Of a stretch of 64,000 nucleotides of DNA, positions 34,843-43,267 are shown piece after piece. The stretch comes from an uncultured Mycoplasmatota bacterium (GTDB lineage Bacteria > Bacillota_I > Bacilli_A > RF39 > UBA660). Numbering within the stretch: the first letter of the stretch is position 1; the number at the start of each line of letters is the position of its first letter. The position numbers and the translations under genes are program-made. The notes beneath the pieces were generated by a model. It saw only the letters and a list, made by a program, of their open reading frames with translations. It was not told where the DNA came from and ran no database searches. The stretch covers positions 1 to 64,000 of the forward strand of contig URQZ01000006.1 of NCBI GenBank assembly GCA_900550255.1. The letters are read 5' to 3'.

Positions 34843-36828
34843 ATGGTTGAAAAGAGAATAGATGAATTAATTAAAATTATAAATGAAGCAGATTATAATT
34901 ATCATACATTAGATAATCCAACAATAACAGACCAGGAATATGATAAATATTTACGAGAACTTTTCGAATTGGAGGAAGAACATCCAGAACTTGTCAGAAG
35001 TGATTCTCCTACTCATCATGCGGGTGGAGAAATAATTGATGAATTTAAAAAAGTTCAACACAAAATTCCTATGATGAGTTTAAGTGATGTTTTTTCAGAG
35101 AGTGAAGTTATTAATTTTGATGAAAAAATAAGAAAAGAAGGAATTAATCCTAAATATATGTGTGAATTAAAAATAGACGGATTATCTGTTTCACTTCTTT
35201 ACGAAAAAGGAATTTTAGTTAGAGCAGCAACACGTGGTAATGGAGTAGTAGGTGAAGATATTACACATAACGTAAAAACAATTAAAGCTGTTCCATTAAA
35301 ACTAACTGAAGACGTTGATATTGAAGTTCGTGGAGAAATCTTTATGAATAAAAAAACATTAGAAGAAGTTAATAAGAAACGAGCCAAAAACAATCAACCA
35401 TTATTACAAAATTGTCGAAATGCAGCAGCTGGATCAATTCGTCAATTAGATTCTAAAATAGCAAAAGAAAGAAAATTGGATGTTTTCATTTACCACTTAC
35501 CTAATCCACTTGATTATAATATTCACAATCATAATGAAGCCATAAATTATATGCAAAAATTAGGATTTAAAATAAATCCTAATAATCGATTAGTTGATAA
35601 TATTGATGGCGTGTTAAATTTTATTGAAGAAAAAGCCATTCAACGAAAAGATTTGGCTTATGATATAGATGGAATTGTAATAAAAGTAAATAGTATTGAG
35701 CAACAAAATAAATTAGGATTTACAGCAAAATATCCAAAATGGGCAACAGCTTATAAATTTCCGGCTGAAGAAGTTTTAACCAAATTAGTTGATATTATTT
35801 TTACAGTAGGAAGAACGGGACAAATTACACCTAATGCTGTTTTGGAACCTGTTATTGTAGCCGGTTCAACAGTTAAAAGAGCAACCCTTCATAATGAAGA
35901 TTATGTAGTTTCTAAAGATTTAAAAATTGGTGATATCGTTTCAATTAGGAAAGCTGGTGATGTCATTCCTGAAGTAGTTGAGGCAAAAAAGGAAAGAAGA
36001 ACAGGTAATGAGAAAAAATTTGAAATGATAACTACCTGTCCAATGTGTGGTCAAAAAATCGAAAAAAAAGAAGGACAAGTTGATTATTTTTGCTTAAATA
36101 AAGATTGTCCTGCTCGAAAAGTAGAAGGATTAATCCATTTTGCTTCACGTGATGCTATGAATATTGATGGACTTGGTGAAAGAATAATGGAAGACTTTTT
36201 CAATTTTGGATTTATAAAAAACATAACTGATATTTATAAACTTGATATGCACAAAAAAGATTTAATAACTTTAGAAGGATATGGAGATAAATCGGTTAAT
36301 AATTTGTTAAATGCTATTTCTAATAGCAAAAAAAATTCATTAGAAAAATTACTTTTTGGTTTAGGTATTCCACATGTTGGAGCTAAAACATCTAAAATAT
36401 TAGCCCAAAATTTTAAAGATTTAGATAATTTAATTAATGCCTCGTATGATGAACTTGTTTCAATTGATGATATAGGTGATATTATAGCTAAAAGTATAAT
36501 TGAATACTTTAAAAATGACGTTAATATTAAAGAAATAAAAGAATTAAAAGAAATGAAATTAAATACCAAATACTTGTCTAAAGAAATAGTAGAAAATGAA
36601 AATATAAAAGGTAAAAGTTTTGTTTTGACAGGAAGCTTAGAATCATATTCACGTGATGAAGCAAAAGAAATAATTGAAAAATTTGGTGGAAAAACAATTG
36701 GATCAGTTTCTAAAAAAACATCAGTTGTAATTGTTGGAAAAGATCCAGGTAGTAAATATGATAAAGCAAAAGAACTTGGAATAACTATTTGGACAGAACA
36801 AGAATTTAAAGATAAAATAGGTGAGTAA
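34843..36828 (+). CDS. ligA: NAD-dependent DNA ligase
   Basis: A 661-residue ligase with every LigA domain. The AMP-accepting lysine is K110 in C-E-L-K-I-D-G; the OB fold has T-V-G-R-T-G-Q; four cysteines near residues 400-422 form the zinc finger; helix-hairpin-helix motifs follow; and a BRCT domain ends the protein. It seals nicks in replication and repair. I chose ATG 34843 because GGTGA lies just upstream and the protein then starts as its homologues do; an in-frame ATG at 34765 lies inside the upstream inverted repeat, before the promoter. Confidence 0.97.
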   Translation: MVEKRIDELIKIINEADYNYHTLDNPTITDQEYDKYLRELFELEEEHPELVRSDSPTHHAGGEIIDEFKKVQHKIPMMSLSDVFSESEVINFDEKIRKEGINPKYMCELKIDGLSVSLLYEKGILVRAATRGNGVVGEDITHNVKTIKAVPLKLTEDVDIEVRGEIFMNKKTLEEVNKKRAKNNQPLLQNCRNAAAGSIRQLDSKIAKERKLDVFIYHLPNPLDYNIHNHNEAINYMQKLGFKINPNNRLVDNIDGVLNFIEEKAIQRKDLAYDIDGIVIKVNSIEQQNKLGFTAKYPKWATAYKFPAEEVLTKLVDIIFTVGRTGQITPNAVLEPVIVAGSTVKRATLHNEDYVVSKDLKIGDIVSIRKAGDVIPEVVEAKKERRTGNEKKFEMITTCPMCGQKIEKKEGQVDYFCLNKDCPARKVEGLIHFASRDAMNIDGLGERIMEDFFNFGFIKNITDIYKLDMHKKDLITLEGYGDKSVNNLLNAISNSKKNSLEKLLFGLGIPHVGAKTSKILAQNFKDLDNLINASYDELVSIDDIGDIIAKSIIEYFKNDVNIKEIKELKEMKLNTKYLSKEIVENENIKGKSFVLTGSLESYSRDEAKEIIEKFGGKTIGSVSKKTSVVIVGKDPGSKYDKAKELGITIWTEQEFKDKIGE

Positions 36829-36829
36829 A

Positions 36830-36955
36830 ATGAAAAAAAATATAATTATAGCAATTTTGATTTTGATAATATTAATACTCATAGGATATATTATTTATGA
36901 TAAATTAACATATCATAAAAACACTTCAGAAAGTGATAGTTGTTTAGTTCCATAA
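36830..36955 (+). CDS. Very small membrane protein after ligA
   Basis: A 41-residue protein with one very hydrophobic helix (residues 4-23) and a short polar tail ending C-L-V-P. AGGTGAG precedes the ATG and it starts one base after the ligA stop, so it is part of the ligA transcript. A terminator follows. No family recognised. It resembles the other tiny membrane gene after pcrA only in size and position. Confidence 0.55.
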   Translation: MKKNIIIAILILIILILIGYIIYDKLTYHKNTSESDSCLVP

Positions 36956-36960
36956 ATTAA

Positions 36961-36992
36961 AAAAGTAATATCAATTAGATATTATTTTTTTT
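36961..36992 (+). terminator. Terminator of the ligA operon
   Basis: TAATATC pairs with GATATTA over AATTA, flanked by A and T runs. Confidence 0.8.
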
Positions 36993-36999
36993 ATCCATA

Positions 37000-37008
37000 T
37001 GTTATAAT
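37000..37008 (+). promoter_or_regulatory. Extended -10 promoter of pflB
   Basis: TGT followed by TATAAT. No convincing -35 box. AAGGAGG is just before the start codon at 37033, the strongest ribosome site in the area, in keeping with high expression. Confidence 0.6.
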
Positions 37009-37032
37009 TAACTAGGATAAGGAGGATATGAA

Positions 37033-39261
37033 ATGGAAGAATGGAAAAATTTTAAAAAAGATAAATGGAATGAAACTATTAATGTTAGTAATTTTATAAA
37101 AACAAATTATCAAAACTATGATGGAGATAGTAATTTTTTAGAAGGTACAACAGAAAAAACTGATAAAGTTTGGTCAAAATGTACTGATTTACTAAAAGAA
37201 GAATTAAAAAAAGGTGTACTTGATATTGATGTAACACGAACTTCTGGTATTAATTCTTACGATGCAGGTTATATTGATCAGGAAAATGAAGTTATTGTTG
37301 GGCTTCAAACAGATGCCCCACTTAAAAGAATTATAAACCCATATGGTGGAATAAGAATGGTTTATAGTTCATTAAAGGCATATAACTATAAATTAGACCC
37401 TACTTTGGATAAATATTTTAATCAATTTCGAAAAACACACAATGCAGGTGTATTTGATGCTTATACTGAAGAAATAAAAAAAGCCCGTCATGTTGGACTT
37501 TTAACAGGCCTTCCTGATGCTTATGGTCGAGGAAGAATTATTGGTGATTACCGTCGTGTCGCACTATACGGTATTGATTATTTATTAGAAGAAAAACAAA
37601 AAGAACTTACAGATGTATTACTTGGTGAAATGAGTGAATCCTTAATTAGAACTAGAGAAGAAGTTTCAATGCAATGTAAGGCTTTAAAAGAAATAAAAGA
37701 GATGGCTTTGAAATATGGTTATGATATTTCAAAACCTGCTAGTAATGCCAAAGAAGCTATACAATGGTTATATTTTGGATATCTTGCAGCAGTAAAAGAA
37801 AATAATGGTGCTGCTATGAGTTTAGGACGTGTTGATGCTTTTTTAGATATATATATTGAGAGAGATTTAAATAGTGGTGTGATAACAGAAAAAGAAGCCC
37901 AAGAATTAATTGATCAATTTATAATAAAACTACGTTTAGTAAGACATCTTAGAACACCAGAATATGATGAATTATTTTCAGGTGATCCAACTTGGGTAAC
38001 ATGTTCAATTGGAGGAATGACAAGTGAAGGAAAATCCTTAGTAACAAAAACTTCATATCGTATTCTGCACACTTTAACAAATCTTAATCCTGCACCAGAA
38101 CCAAATATGACTGTATTATGGAGTGAAGACCTTCCAGAAACATTTAAAAAATATTGTGCGAAAATGAGTATTAAAACAGATGCAATTCAATATGAAAATG
38201 ATGATTTAATGCAACCTATATATGGAGATGACTATGCTATAGCTTGTTGTGTATCTGCAATGCGTATTGGACGTGACATGCAATTCTTTGGAGCACGTTG
38301 TAATTTGGCTAAAGCACTTCTTTATTCAATAAATGGTGGTATAGATGAAATGAAAAATGAACAAGTATTTACAGGATTTGAAAAAATGACTGATGAAATA
38401 CTTGACTATGATAAAGTAAAAAGAACATATTATAAAATGTTAAAAGAAGTGGCTAGAGTATACGCTAGTGCTATGAATATAATTCATTATATGCATGATA
38501 AATATGCTTATGAATCTGGTCAAATGGCACTGCACAATACAGATGTTCATCGTTATATGGCATATGGTGTTGCAGGACTTTCAGTTGCGACCGATTCACT
38601 ATCAGCAATAAAATATGCAAAAGTAAAACCAATAAGAAATGAAGAAGGAATCGCTATTGATTTTGAAATAGAAGGAGATTATCCTAAATATGGAAATGAT
38701 GATGATAGAGTAGATAATATTGCAAAAGAAATTCTTAAAACTATTTTTGATGAATTAAAATCACATAAAACTTACCGTGATGCTGAACCAACTATGTCAG
38801 TACTTACAATTACGTCAAATGTTGTTTATGGTAGCAAGACAGGATCAACTCCAGATGGAAGAAAGAAAGGTGTAGCTTTCGCTCCAGGTGCTAATCCAAT
38901 GCATGGAAGAGATGAAAACGGTGCTTTAGCTTCACTTAATTCAGTTGCTAAACTTGAATATGAAAAATGTTGTAAAGATGGAATATCTAATACTTTTTCA
39001 ATTGTTCCAGATACTTTGGGAAAAACAGAAGAAGATCGTGTAAATAATTTAGTATCGATTATGGATGGTTATTTTAATCAAAAAGCACATCATTTAAATG
39101 TTAATGTATTAAGACGTGAAACTTTAATTGATGCAATGGAAAATCCAGATAAATATCCTCTTTTAACTATTCGTGTTTCTGGATATGCTGTTTCCTTTAA
39201 TCGTTTAACTAGAAAACAACAAGAAGAGGTTATAAGTAGAACTTTTCATGAAAAAATGTGA
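37033..39261 (+). CDS. pflB: Formate C-acetyltransferase (pyruvate formate-lyase)
   Basis: A 742-residue glycyl-radical enzyme converting pyruvate and CoA to acetyl-CoA and formate. The catalytic cysteine pair is in I-A-C-C-V-S-A-M-R near residue 400, and the radical glycine in V-S-G-Y-A-V about 27 residues from the C terminus. The length matches the family. Its oxygen sensitivity implies anaerobic growth. The activating enzyme gene overlaps its end by 14 bases. Confidence 0.97.
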   Translation: MEEWKNFKKDKWNETINVSNFIKTNYQNYDGDSNFLEGTTEKTDKVWSKCTDLLKEELKKGVLDIDVTRTSGINSYDAGYIDQENEVIVGLQTDAPLKRIINPYGGIRMVYSSLKAYNYKLDPTLDKYFNQFRKTHNAGVFDAYTEEIKKARHVGLLTGLPDAYGRGRIIGDYRRVALYGIDYLLEEKQKELTDVLLGEMSESLIRTREEVSMQCKALKEIKEMALKYGYDISKPASNAKEAIQWLYFGYLAAVKENNGAAMSLGRVDAFLDIYIERDLNSGVITEKEAQELIDQFIIKLRLVRHLRTPEYDELFSGDPTWVTCSIGGMTSEGKSLVTKTSYRILHTLTNLNPAPEPNMTVLWSEDLPETFKKYCAKMSIKTDAIQYENDDLMQPIYGDDYAIACCVSAMRIGRDMQFFGARCNLAKALLYSINGGIDEMKNEQVFTGFEKMTDEILDYDKVKRTYYKMLKEVARVYASAMNIIHYMHDKYAYESGQMALHNTDVHRYMAYGVAGLSVATDSLSAIKYAKVKPIRNEEGIAIDFEIEGDYPKYGNDDDRVDNIAKEILKTIFDELKSHKTYRDAEPTMSVLTITSNVVYGSKTGSTPDGRKKGVAFAPGANPMHGRDENGALASLNSVAKLEYEKCCKDGISNTFSIVPDTLGKTEEDRVNNLVSIMDGYFNQKAHHLNVNVLRRETLIDAMENPDKYPLLTIRVSGYAVSFNRLTRKQQEEVISRTFHEKM

Positions 39262-39958
39262 TTTAAAGGGAAGTATAGATTCAATTGAAACTTTAGGACT
39301 AGTTGATGGTCCTGGTATTAGAACTGTTGTTTTTCTTAATGGGTGTAAACTTCGTTGTTTGTATTGTCATAACCCTGAAATGTGGAAAATTAAAGATTAT
39401 AATATGACAGTCGATGAATTGGTAAATAAGATATTAAGGTATAAACCATATTATAAAGATAATGGTGGGGTAACTTTCTCAGGAGGAGAACCTCTTCTTC
39501 AATCAGATTATTTACTAGAAGTTTGCAAGCGCTTGAAAAAAGAAAAAATAAATATAGCTTTGGATACAGCAGGTGTTGGTAATTATAATGAAAAATTATT
39601 AGATTATATAGATTTAATTATATTTGACATAAAAGCTGTAAAGTCAGATGATTATAACTATATAACAGGATATAAAATAGATGAATCATTAAAATTTTTA
39701 AATAAATGTCAAGAAAAAAACATAAAAATGTGGATAAGACAAGTTATAGTTCCAAAAATAAATGATAATGAAAAAAACATATTGGAATTAAAAAAATTTA
39801 TTTCAAAATTAAAAAATGTGGAAAAAGTAGAATTACTTCCATATCATACCATGGCAATTGATAAATATAAGAAACTAGGTATTGAATATAAATTAACTGG
39901 TTTAGAAGCCATGAACAAAGAAAAATGTAAGAAATTAGAAAAATTACTTTTAAAGTAA
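39248..39958 (+). CDS. pflA: Pyruvate formate-lyase activating enzyme (radical SAM)
   Basis: A 236-residue radical SAM enzyme. The [4Fe-4S] motif C-K-L-R-C-L-Y-C is at residues 34-41, with the S-A-M-binding G-G-E-P near residue 80. It makes the glycyl radical on PflB. It overlaps pflB by 14 bases, ensuring coupled translation. A terminator covers its stop. Confidence 0.96.
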   Translation: MKKCDLKGSIDSIETLGLVDGPGIRTVVFLNGCKLRCLYCHNPEMWKIKDYNMTVDELVNKILRYKPYYKDNGGVTFSGGEPLLQSDYLLEVCKRLKKEKINIALDTAGVGNYNEKLLDYIDLIIFDIKAVKSDDYNYITGYKIDESLKFLNKCQEKNIKMWIRQVIVPKINDNEKNILELKKFISKLKNVEKVELLPYHTMAIDKYKKLGIEYKLTGLEAMNKEKCKKLEKLLLK

Positions 39959-39966
39959 TTTTTTTT
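39941..39966 (+). terminator. Terminator of pflBA
   Basis: AAATTACTTT and AAAGTAATTT form a nearly continuous palindrome followed by T; the pflA stop is inside it. Confidence 0.8.
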
Positions 39967-39967
39967 G

Positions 39968-39996
39968 TTGACTCATGATAACAAATAAGTTATCAT
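39968..39996 (+). promoter_or_regulatory. Toxin-antitoxin promoter with palindromic operator
   Basis: TTGACT at 39968-39973 and TATCAT at 39991-39996 with a 17-base spacer. A perfect inverted repeat, ATGATAAC (39975-39982) and GTTATCAT (39989-39996) around six bases, fills the spacer and includes the -10 box. A bound dimer would shut the promoter. The XRE protein at 40505 is the obvious candidate. Confidence 0.85.
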
Positions 39997-40014
39997 AAAT
40001 CTGAGGTGATTATC

Positions 40015-40491
40015 TTGAGTGAGTTTATAAAAAAAGTTAAAAAAGATGGAAATGTTAGAAATATTGATGAAGCCTTTAAGGAATATCCTGTTGAAGAAGA
40101 AATTCATCAAGGTAATTTTGAATATTATGTTGCAGAAAAAATTATCAAATATGGTAAATATAATATAGGTGATATTGTTTTTGTAAGTAAGTATAAATAT
40201 GAAAGTGGTTTGCCTGGAAAAGAGCACTTATTTGTTATTATTGACAAAGATAATAGAAGTGTTCCACTTGAATATTTTGGACTATTAATATCATCTAACT
40301 TAAAAAAATTAAAATATAAAAGCAATAAATTATTAGAAAAAAATAGTAAAAATAATTTAATAAAAAATAGTTTAGTAAAATGTGATGCTATCTATGTTGT
40401 AAAAGAGGATAGTATAGTTGGTAAAATTGGAAAGGTTGATATAGAATTGATTGAAAAATATAAACAAATATATAATAATATAATTAAATAA
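40015..40491 (+). CDS. MazF/PemK-like toxin
   Basis: A 158-residue protein. Residues 53-158 resemble the MazF/PemK endoribonuclease fold: Y-N-I-G-D-I-V-F-V start, G-K-E-H-L-F-V-I-I-D, then a C-terminal K-C-D-A-I-Y-V-V and G-K-I-G-K-V-D segment. About 50 N-terminal residues are extra. Standard MazF active-site residues are not all obvious, so the nuclease call is moderate. The start is TTG at 40015, six bases after GAGGTG; an in-frame GTG lies inside that site. It comes before the antitoxin gene, as in HigBA-type order. Confidence 0.62.
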   Translation: MSEFIKKVKKDGNVRNIDEAFKEYPVEEEIHQGNFEYYVAEKIIKYGKYNIGDIVFVSKYKYESGLPGKEHLFVIIDKDNRSVPLEYFGLLISSNLKKLKYKSNKLLEKNSKNNLIKNSLVKCDAIYVVKEDSIVGKIGKVDIELIEKYKQIYNNIIK

Positions 40492-40504
40492 AAAGGAGAT
40501 TTTT

Positions 40505-40780
40505 ATGACAAAAAAAGAATTAAAAAATGCTACTAATTTTTTTGAAACTGAAACAAAATTAATAGAAAAAGAATATGAATTAGTAAAAAAAATAATCGCA
40601 ATCAGAAATGATAAACATATATCACAAAGAGAATTATGTGCACAAATAGGAATGAAACAACCAGCTTTAGTTAGAATCGAAAATCAAAATAATTCACCAT
40701 CACTTAAAACAGTATTGAAAATATTAGAACCACTCGGTTATACACTAGAAATAAAAAAAATCACAAATAGTGATTTATAA
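40505..40780 (+). CDS. XRE-family antitoxin/regulator
   Basis: A 91-residue protein: an N-terminal helical part (1-30) and an XRE helix-turn-helix at about residues 34-88 (H-I-S-Q-R-E-L-C-A-Q-I-G-M, then V-R-I-E-N), ending in L-E-P-L-G-Y-T-L-E-I as in HigA-type antitoxins. AAGGAG precedes it and it lies 13 bases after the toxin gene. It probably neutralises the toxin and binds the palindrome at 39975-39996. Its 3' end overlaps the convergent uppP by six bases. Confidence 0.85.
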   Translation: MTKKELKNATNFFETETKLIEKEYELVKKIIAIRNDKHISQRELCAQIGMKQPALVRIENQNNSPSLKTVLKILEPLGYTLEIKKITNSDL

Positions 40781-41590
40781 AAATAGAATAACTAAAGTAC
40801 CAACAATTAAACAGTAGTACACAAAATAAATAAGTTTTCCTTCTTTAACTAAACTTCTAAACCATTTAGTAGCAATATATGTAAATATAAAGGCAACAAC
40901 AACACTAATGAAGTAAAATAAAAGTTGAATGCTATCAAGATTTGCTTTTAATAAATCTTTTATACCAATAATCATTGTAGCTAAAGTAATGGGAATATAT
41001 AACATAAATGAGAAATCAAAAGCGGTTTCTCTTTTTAGATTTCTAAACATTCCACCAACAATAGTTGATCCACTTCTACTAATTCCAGGAAGAAGTGCGA
41101 CTACTTGAAATAGGCCAATTACTAGAGCATCTTTAAAAGTTATTTCTTTTCCATTCTTTTTACCTTTAAAATCTTTAATTAAAAATAAAAATAAAGCTGT
41201 TATTAATAAAGTAAGACCTACAAATTTTATATTTTTTTCAAGAAAATCAAAAAGGCCAAATTTAGTTACAACAAGTCCCATTATACCAGCAGGAATTGTT
41301 CCGATAACAATCAACCAACAATATTTATAATTAGAATAATATTTATTTTCTTTAGTTTTTAAGTAACTAAAGAAGGAAACAATCAATTCACATATTTTTT
41401 TTCTATAAATAATTACAATAGCTAAGAAGCTACCAAAGTTAGTTAAGATTGCTAAAATATTGTAATCAATATGACTAGAACTATTTAATAGTTTTTGGAA
41501 AATTAATAAATGTCCGCTGGAAGATACAGGAATTGGTTCTGTAATTCCTTGAATTATCCCTAAAAAAATAAATTTAATAAGTTTTAACAT
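40775..41590 (-). CDS. uppP: Undecaprenyl-diphosphatase (bacitracin resistance)
   Basis: A 271-residue integral membrane enzyme with about eight helices and both family motifs: Q-G-I-T-E-P-I-P-V-S-S-S-G-H-L at residues 14-28 and P-G-I-S-R-S-G-S-T near residue 168. It removes a phosphate from undecaprenyl diphosphate to renew the lipid carrier used for peptidoglycan and for all the glycans of the island. AAGGTGAT precedes its start on the minus strand. It is divergent from the small membrane gene at 41677. Confidence 0.96.
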   Translation of the reverse strand: MLKLIKFIFLGIIQGITEPIPVSSSGHLLIFQKLLNSSSHIDYNILAILTNFGSFLAIVIIYRKKICELIVSFFSYLKTKENKYYSNYKYCWLIVIGTIPAGIMGLVVTKFGLFDFLEKNIKFVGLTLLITALFLFLIKDFKGKKNGKEITFKDALVIGLFQVVALLPGISRSGSTIVGGMFRNLKRETAFDFSFMLYIPITLATMIIGIKDLLKANLDSIQLLFYFISVVVAFIFTYIATKWFRSLVKEGKLIYFVYYCLIVGTLVILFL

Positions 41591-41676
41591 AATATCACCT
41601 TAATTAATTATATACTATAAAATTGATTTAATAAATAAAAATGATTAAATTAAATAAAATTTAATAAGGTGATATT

Positions 41677-41901
41677 ATGCTTGCTCGAATTTTCTTTTTT
41701 TTAATTGGATTTGGATTTACGGTAGTTGGAAATGTTTATATCATTAGTTATCTTAATTTATTAACTATTGGGTATAATTTTTTTGATTATGTCAATTTTA
41801 TAATTAGGAGAATAGAATGTTTATATTCGATTATTGGAATTATAATTATTATTATCTCAATTTTTTGGCCAGGAGGGAAAAAATATGAATTACATATATG
41901 A
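41677..41901 (+). CDS. Small two-helix membrane protein
   Basis: A 74-residue protein with two membrane helices (about 4-30 and 48-66) and few charged residues. AAGGTGAT lies just before the ATG. It overlaps the next gene by 17 bases, so the two are coupled. I recall no named family. Given its place beside uppP and a DUF3603-like gene, a cell-envelope role is possible but unproven. Confidence 0.7.
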   Translation: MLARIFFFLIGFGFTVVGNVYIISYLNLLTIGYNFFDYVNFIIRRIECLYSIIGIIIIIISIFWPGGKKYELHI

Positions 41902-42523
41902 TATACTTATTAATTTTAATGAAAATTTGTATGATTTTTATGATTGGAATTTAAATGATCAAATAGATCATATTAGAAAAATTCCTGTTTTTAAAATAGA
42001 TAGTGAATTTCTTTATAATTTGAAAAAGAATGATATTATTTTAAACAAGGATTTTTTAAATAAAATTTATAATAAAACAGAAATATTTACGATGAAAAGT
42101 ATTAAAACCTTAAATTATGCATGCCTTTTTTGTGATGGTATGGAGGTAGTTGGTATATATATATTGAATGGTAAAATTTTAAAAAGTAAATTACTTATTG
42201 ATGAGGAAGAAGAAGTGGTTGAATTTTCTGAGCGACTTAAAGAAGAAAACATTACATATGAAATAATAAAAGAAAATGATATTATTAAGTATAAGACTAG
42301 AAAAGAAATAGAAATAGAAACATATGTAAAAAAAGAAATAAGAAATTTGAAAAAAGAAAATAATATTAATAAACTTAGTTATTTATATTATGAGTGTTTT
42401 AATACAAAAGAAACGAACAAAGATAAAATAATTGAAAATTTTGATTATTATCTTGAAAAAGATTTTGATTTTTTAATGAATAAACTTTATAAATTTTTTA
42501 AATTATTACAATTTAATAAATAA
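41885..42523 (+). CDS. Conserved Bacillota protein resembling DUF3603
   Basis: A 212-residue soluble protein. The N terminus (Y-I-Y-D-I-L-I-N-F-N, Y-D-F-Y-D-W, H-I-R-K-I-P-V-F) and the middle (S-K-L-L-I-D-E-E-E-E-V) recall Bacillus proteins of the DUF3603 family, from memory. It has no catalytic motif that I recognise. The C-terminal 60 residues are helical. AGGAGG lies upstream inside the preceding gene. Function unknown. Confidence 0.6.
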   Translation: MNYIYDILINFNENLYDFYDWNLNDQIDHIRKIPVFKIDSEFLYNLKKNDIILNKDFLNKIYNKTEIFTMKSIKTLNYACLFCDGMEVVGIYILNGKILKSKLLIDEEEEVVEFSERLKEENITYEIIKENDIIKYKTRKEIEIETYVKKEIRNLKKENNINKLSYLYYECFNTKETNKDKIIENFDYYLEKDFDFLMNKLYKFFKLLQFNK

Positions 42524-42574
42524 AATGTATAACTTTATAAAATTAAATCCACAATATAATTGAGGAGGAATTTT

Positions 42575-43126
42575 ATGAAAAAAATAGCATTGGCTTTTTC
42601 GATGTTGATGATTATCTTAATGAGTGGTTGTGGTGAAAAAACAGTTTTAAATACCCCAACCAAGAAAGTTGAAGCTTTCTTTGCTAATTATCAAACTTTA
42701 GATGATAATGTTTTAGCGCAGTTAGATGAAACCATTGATAAAGATGACACTTTAACTGATGAACAAAAAGATGAATATCGTGAACTTATGAAAAAACATT
42801 ATAAGAATTTAAAATATGATGTTAAAGATGAAGTAATTGATGGTGACAAAGCAACTGTTACAGTTGAAATAGAAGTAACAGATTATACTAAAGTTATGTC
42901 TGATGCTGATAAGTATCTAGAAGAAAATAAAGATACCTTTAATGATGAAGAAGGAAAATATGATAAAACTTTATTTACAAAATATCGTCTAGATAAATTA
43001 AAAGAAGCAAAAGATACTGTTAAATACACTTTAGATATGACACTTACTAAAGTAGATGATGAGTGGCAATTAGATGATCTTAGTGATATTGATGAGAAAA
43101 AAATACATGGAATGTATGAATATTAG
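42575..43126 (+). CDS. Lipoprotein of unknown function
   Basis: A 183-residue protein with a lipoprotein signal peptide; the lipobox is L-M-S-G-C with lipidation at Cys19. The rest is acidic and highly charged, resembling the small anchored lipoproteins with an NTF2/DUF4878- or DUF5105-like fold found in many Bacillota, which are often surface-exposed. GAGGAGG precedes ATG 42575; an in-frame TTG at 42560 lies before that site. A terminator follows. Confidence 0.8.
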   Translation: MKKIALAFSMLMIILMSGCGEKTVLNTPTKKVEAFFANYQTLDDNVLAQLDETIDKDDTLTDEQKDEYRELMKKHYKNLKYDVKDEVIDGDKATVTVEIEVTDYTKVMSDADKYLEENKDTFNDEEGKYDKTLFTKYRLDKLKEAKDTVKYTLDMTLTKVDDEWQLDDLSDIDEKKIHGMYEY

Positions 43127-43157
43127 AAACGGATAAATTAATTTGTCTGTTTTTTAT
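43127..43157 (+). terminator. Terminator after the lipoprotein gene
   Basis: AACGGATAAA pairs with TTTGTCTGTT, counting two G-T pairs, followed by a T run. Confidence 0.65.
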
Positions 43158-43267
43158 TTTTGTATATATAATAAGAAAAGTTTATAAAATAAATATTAGT
43201 AACTTATTTTTTTCCTCTTTTTACAAAATTTTAATTATATATTATTCTTTTTTTAGGAGGGATAAAT

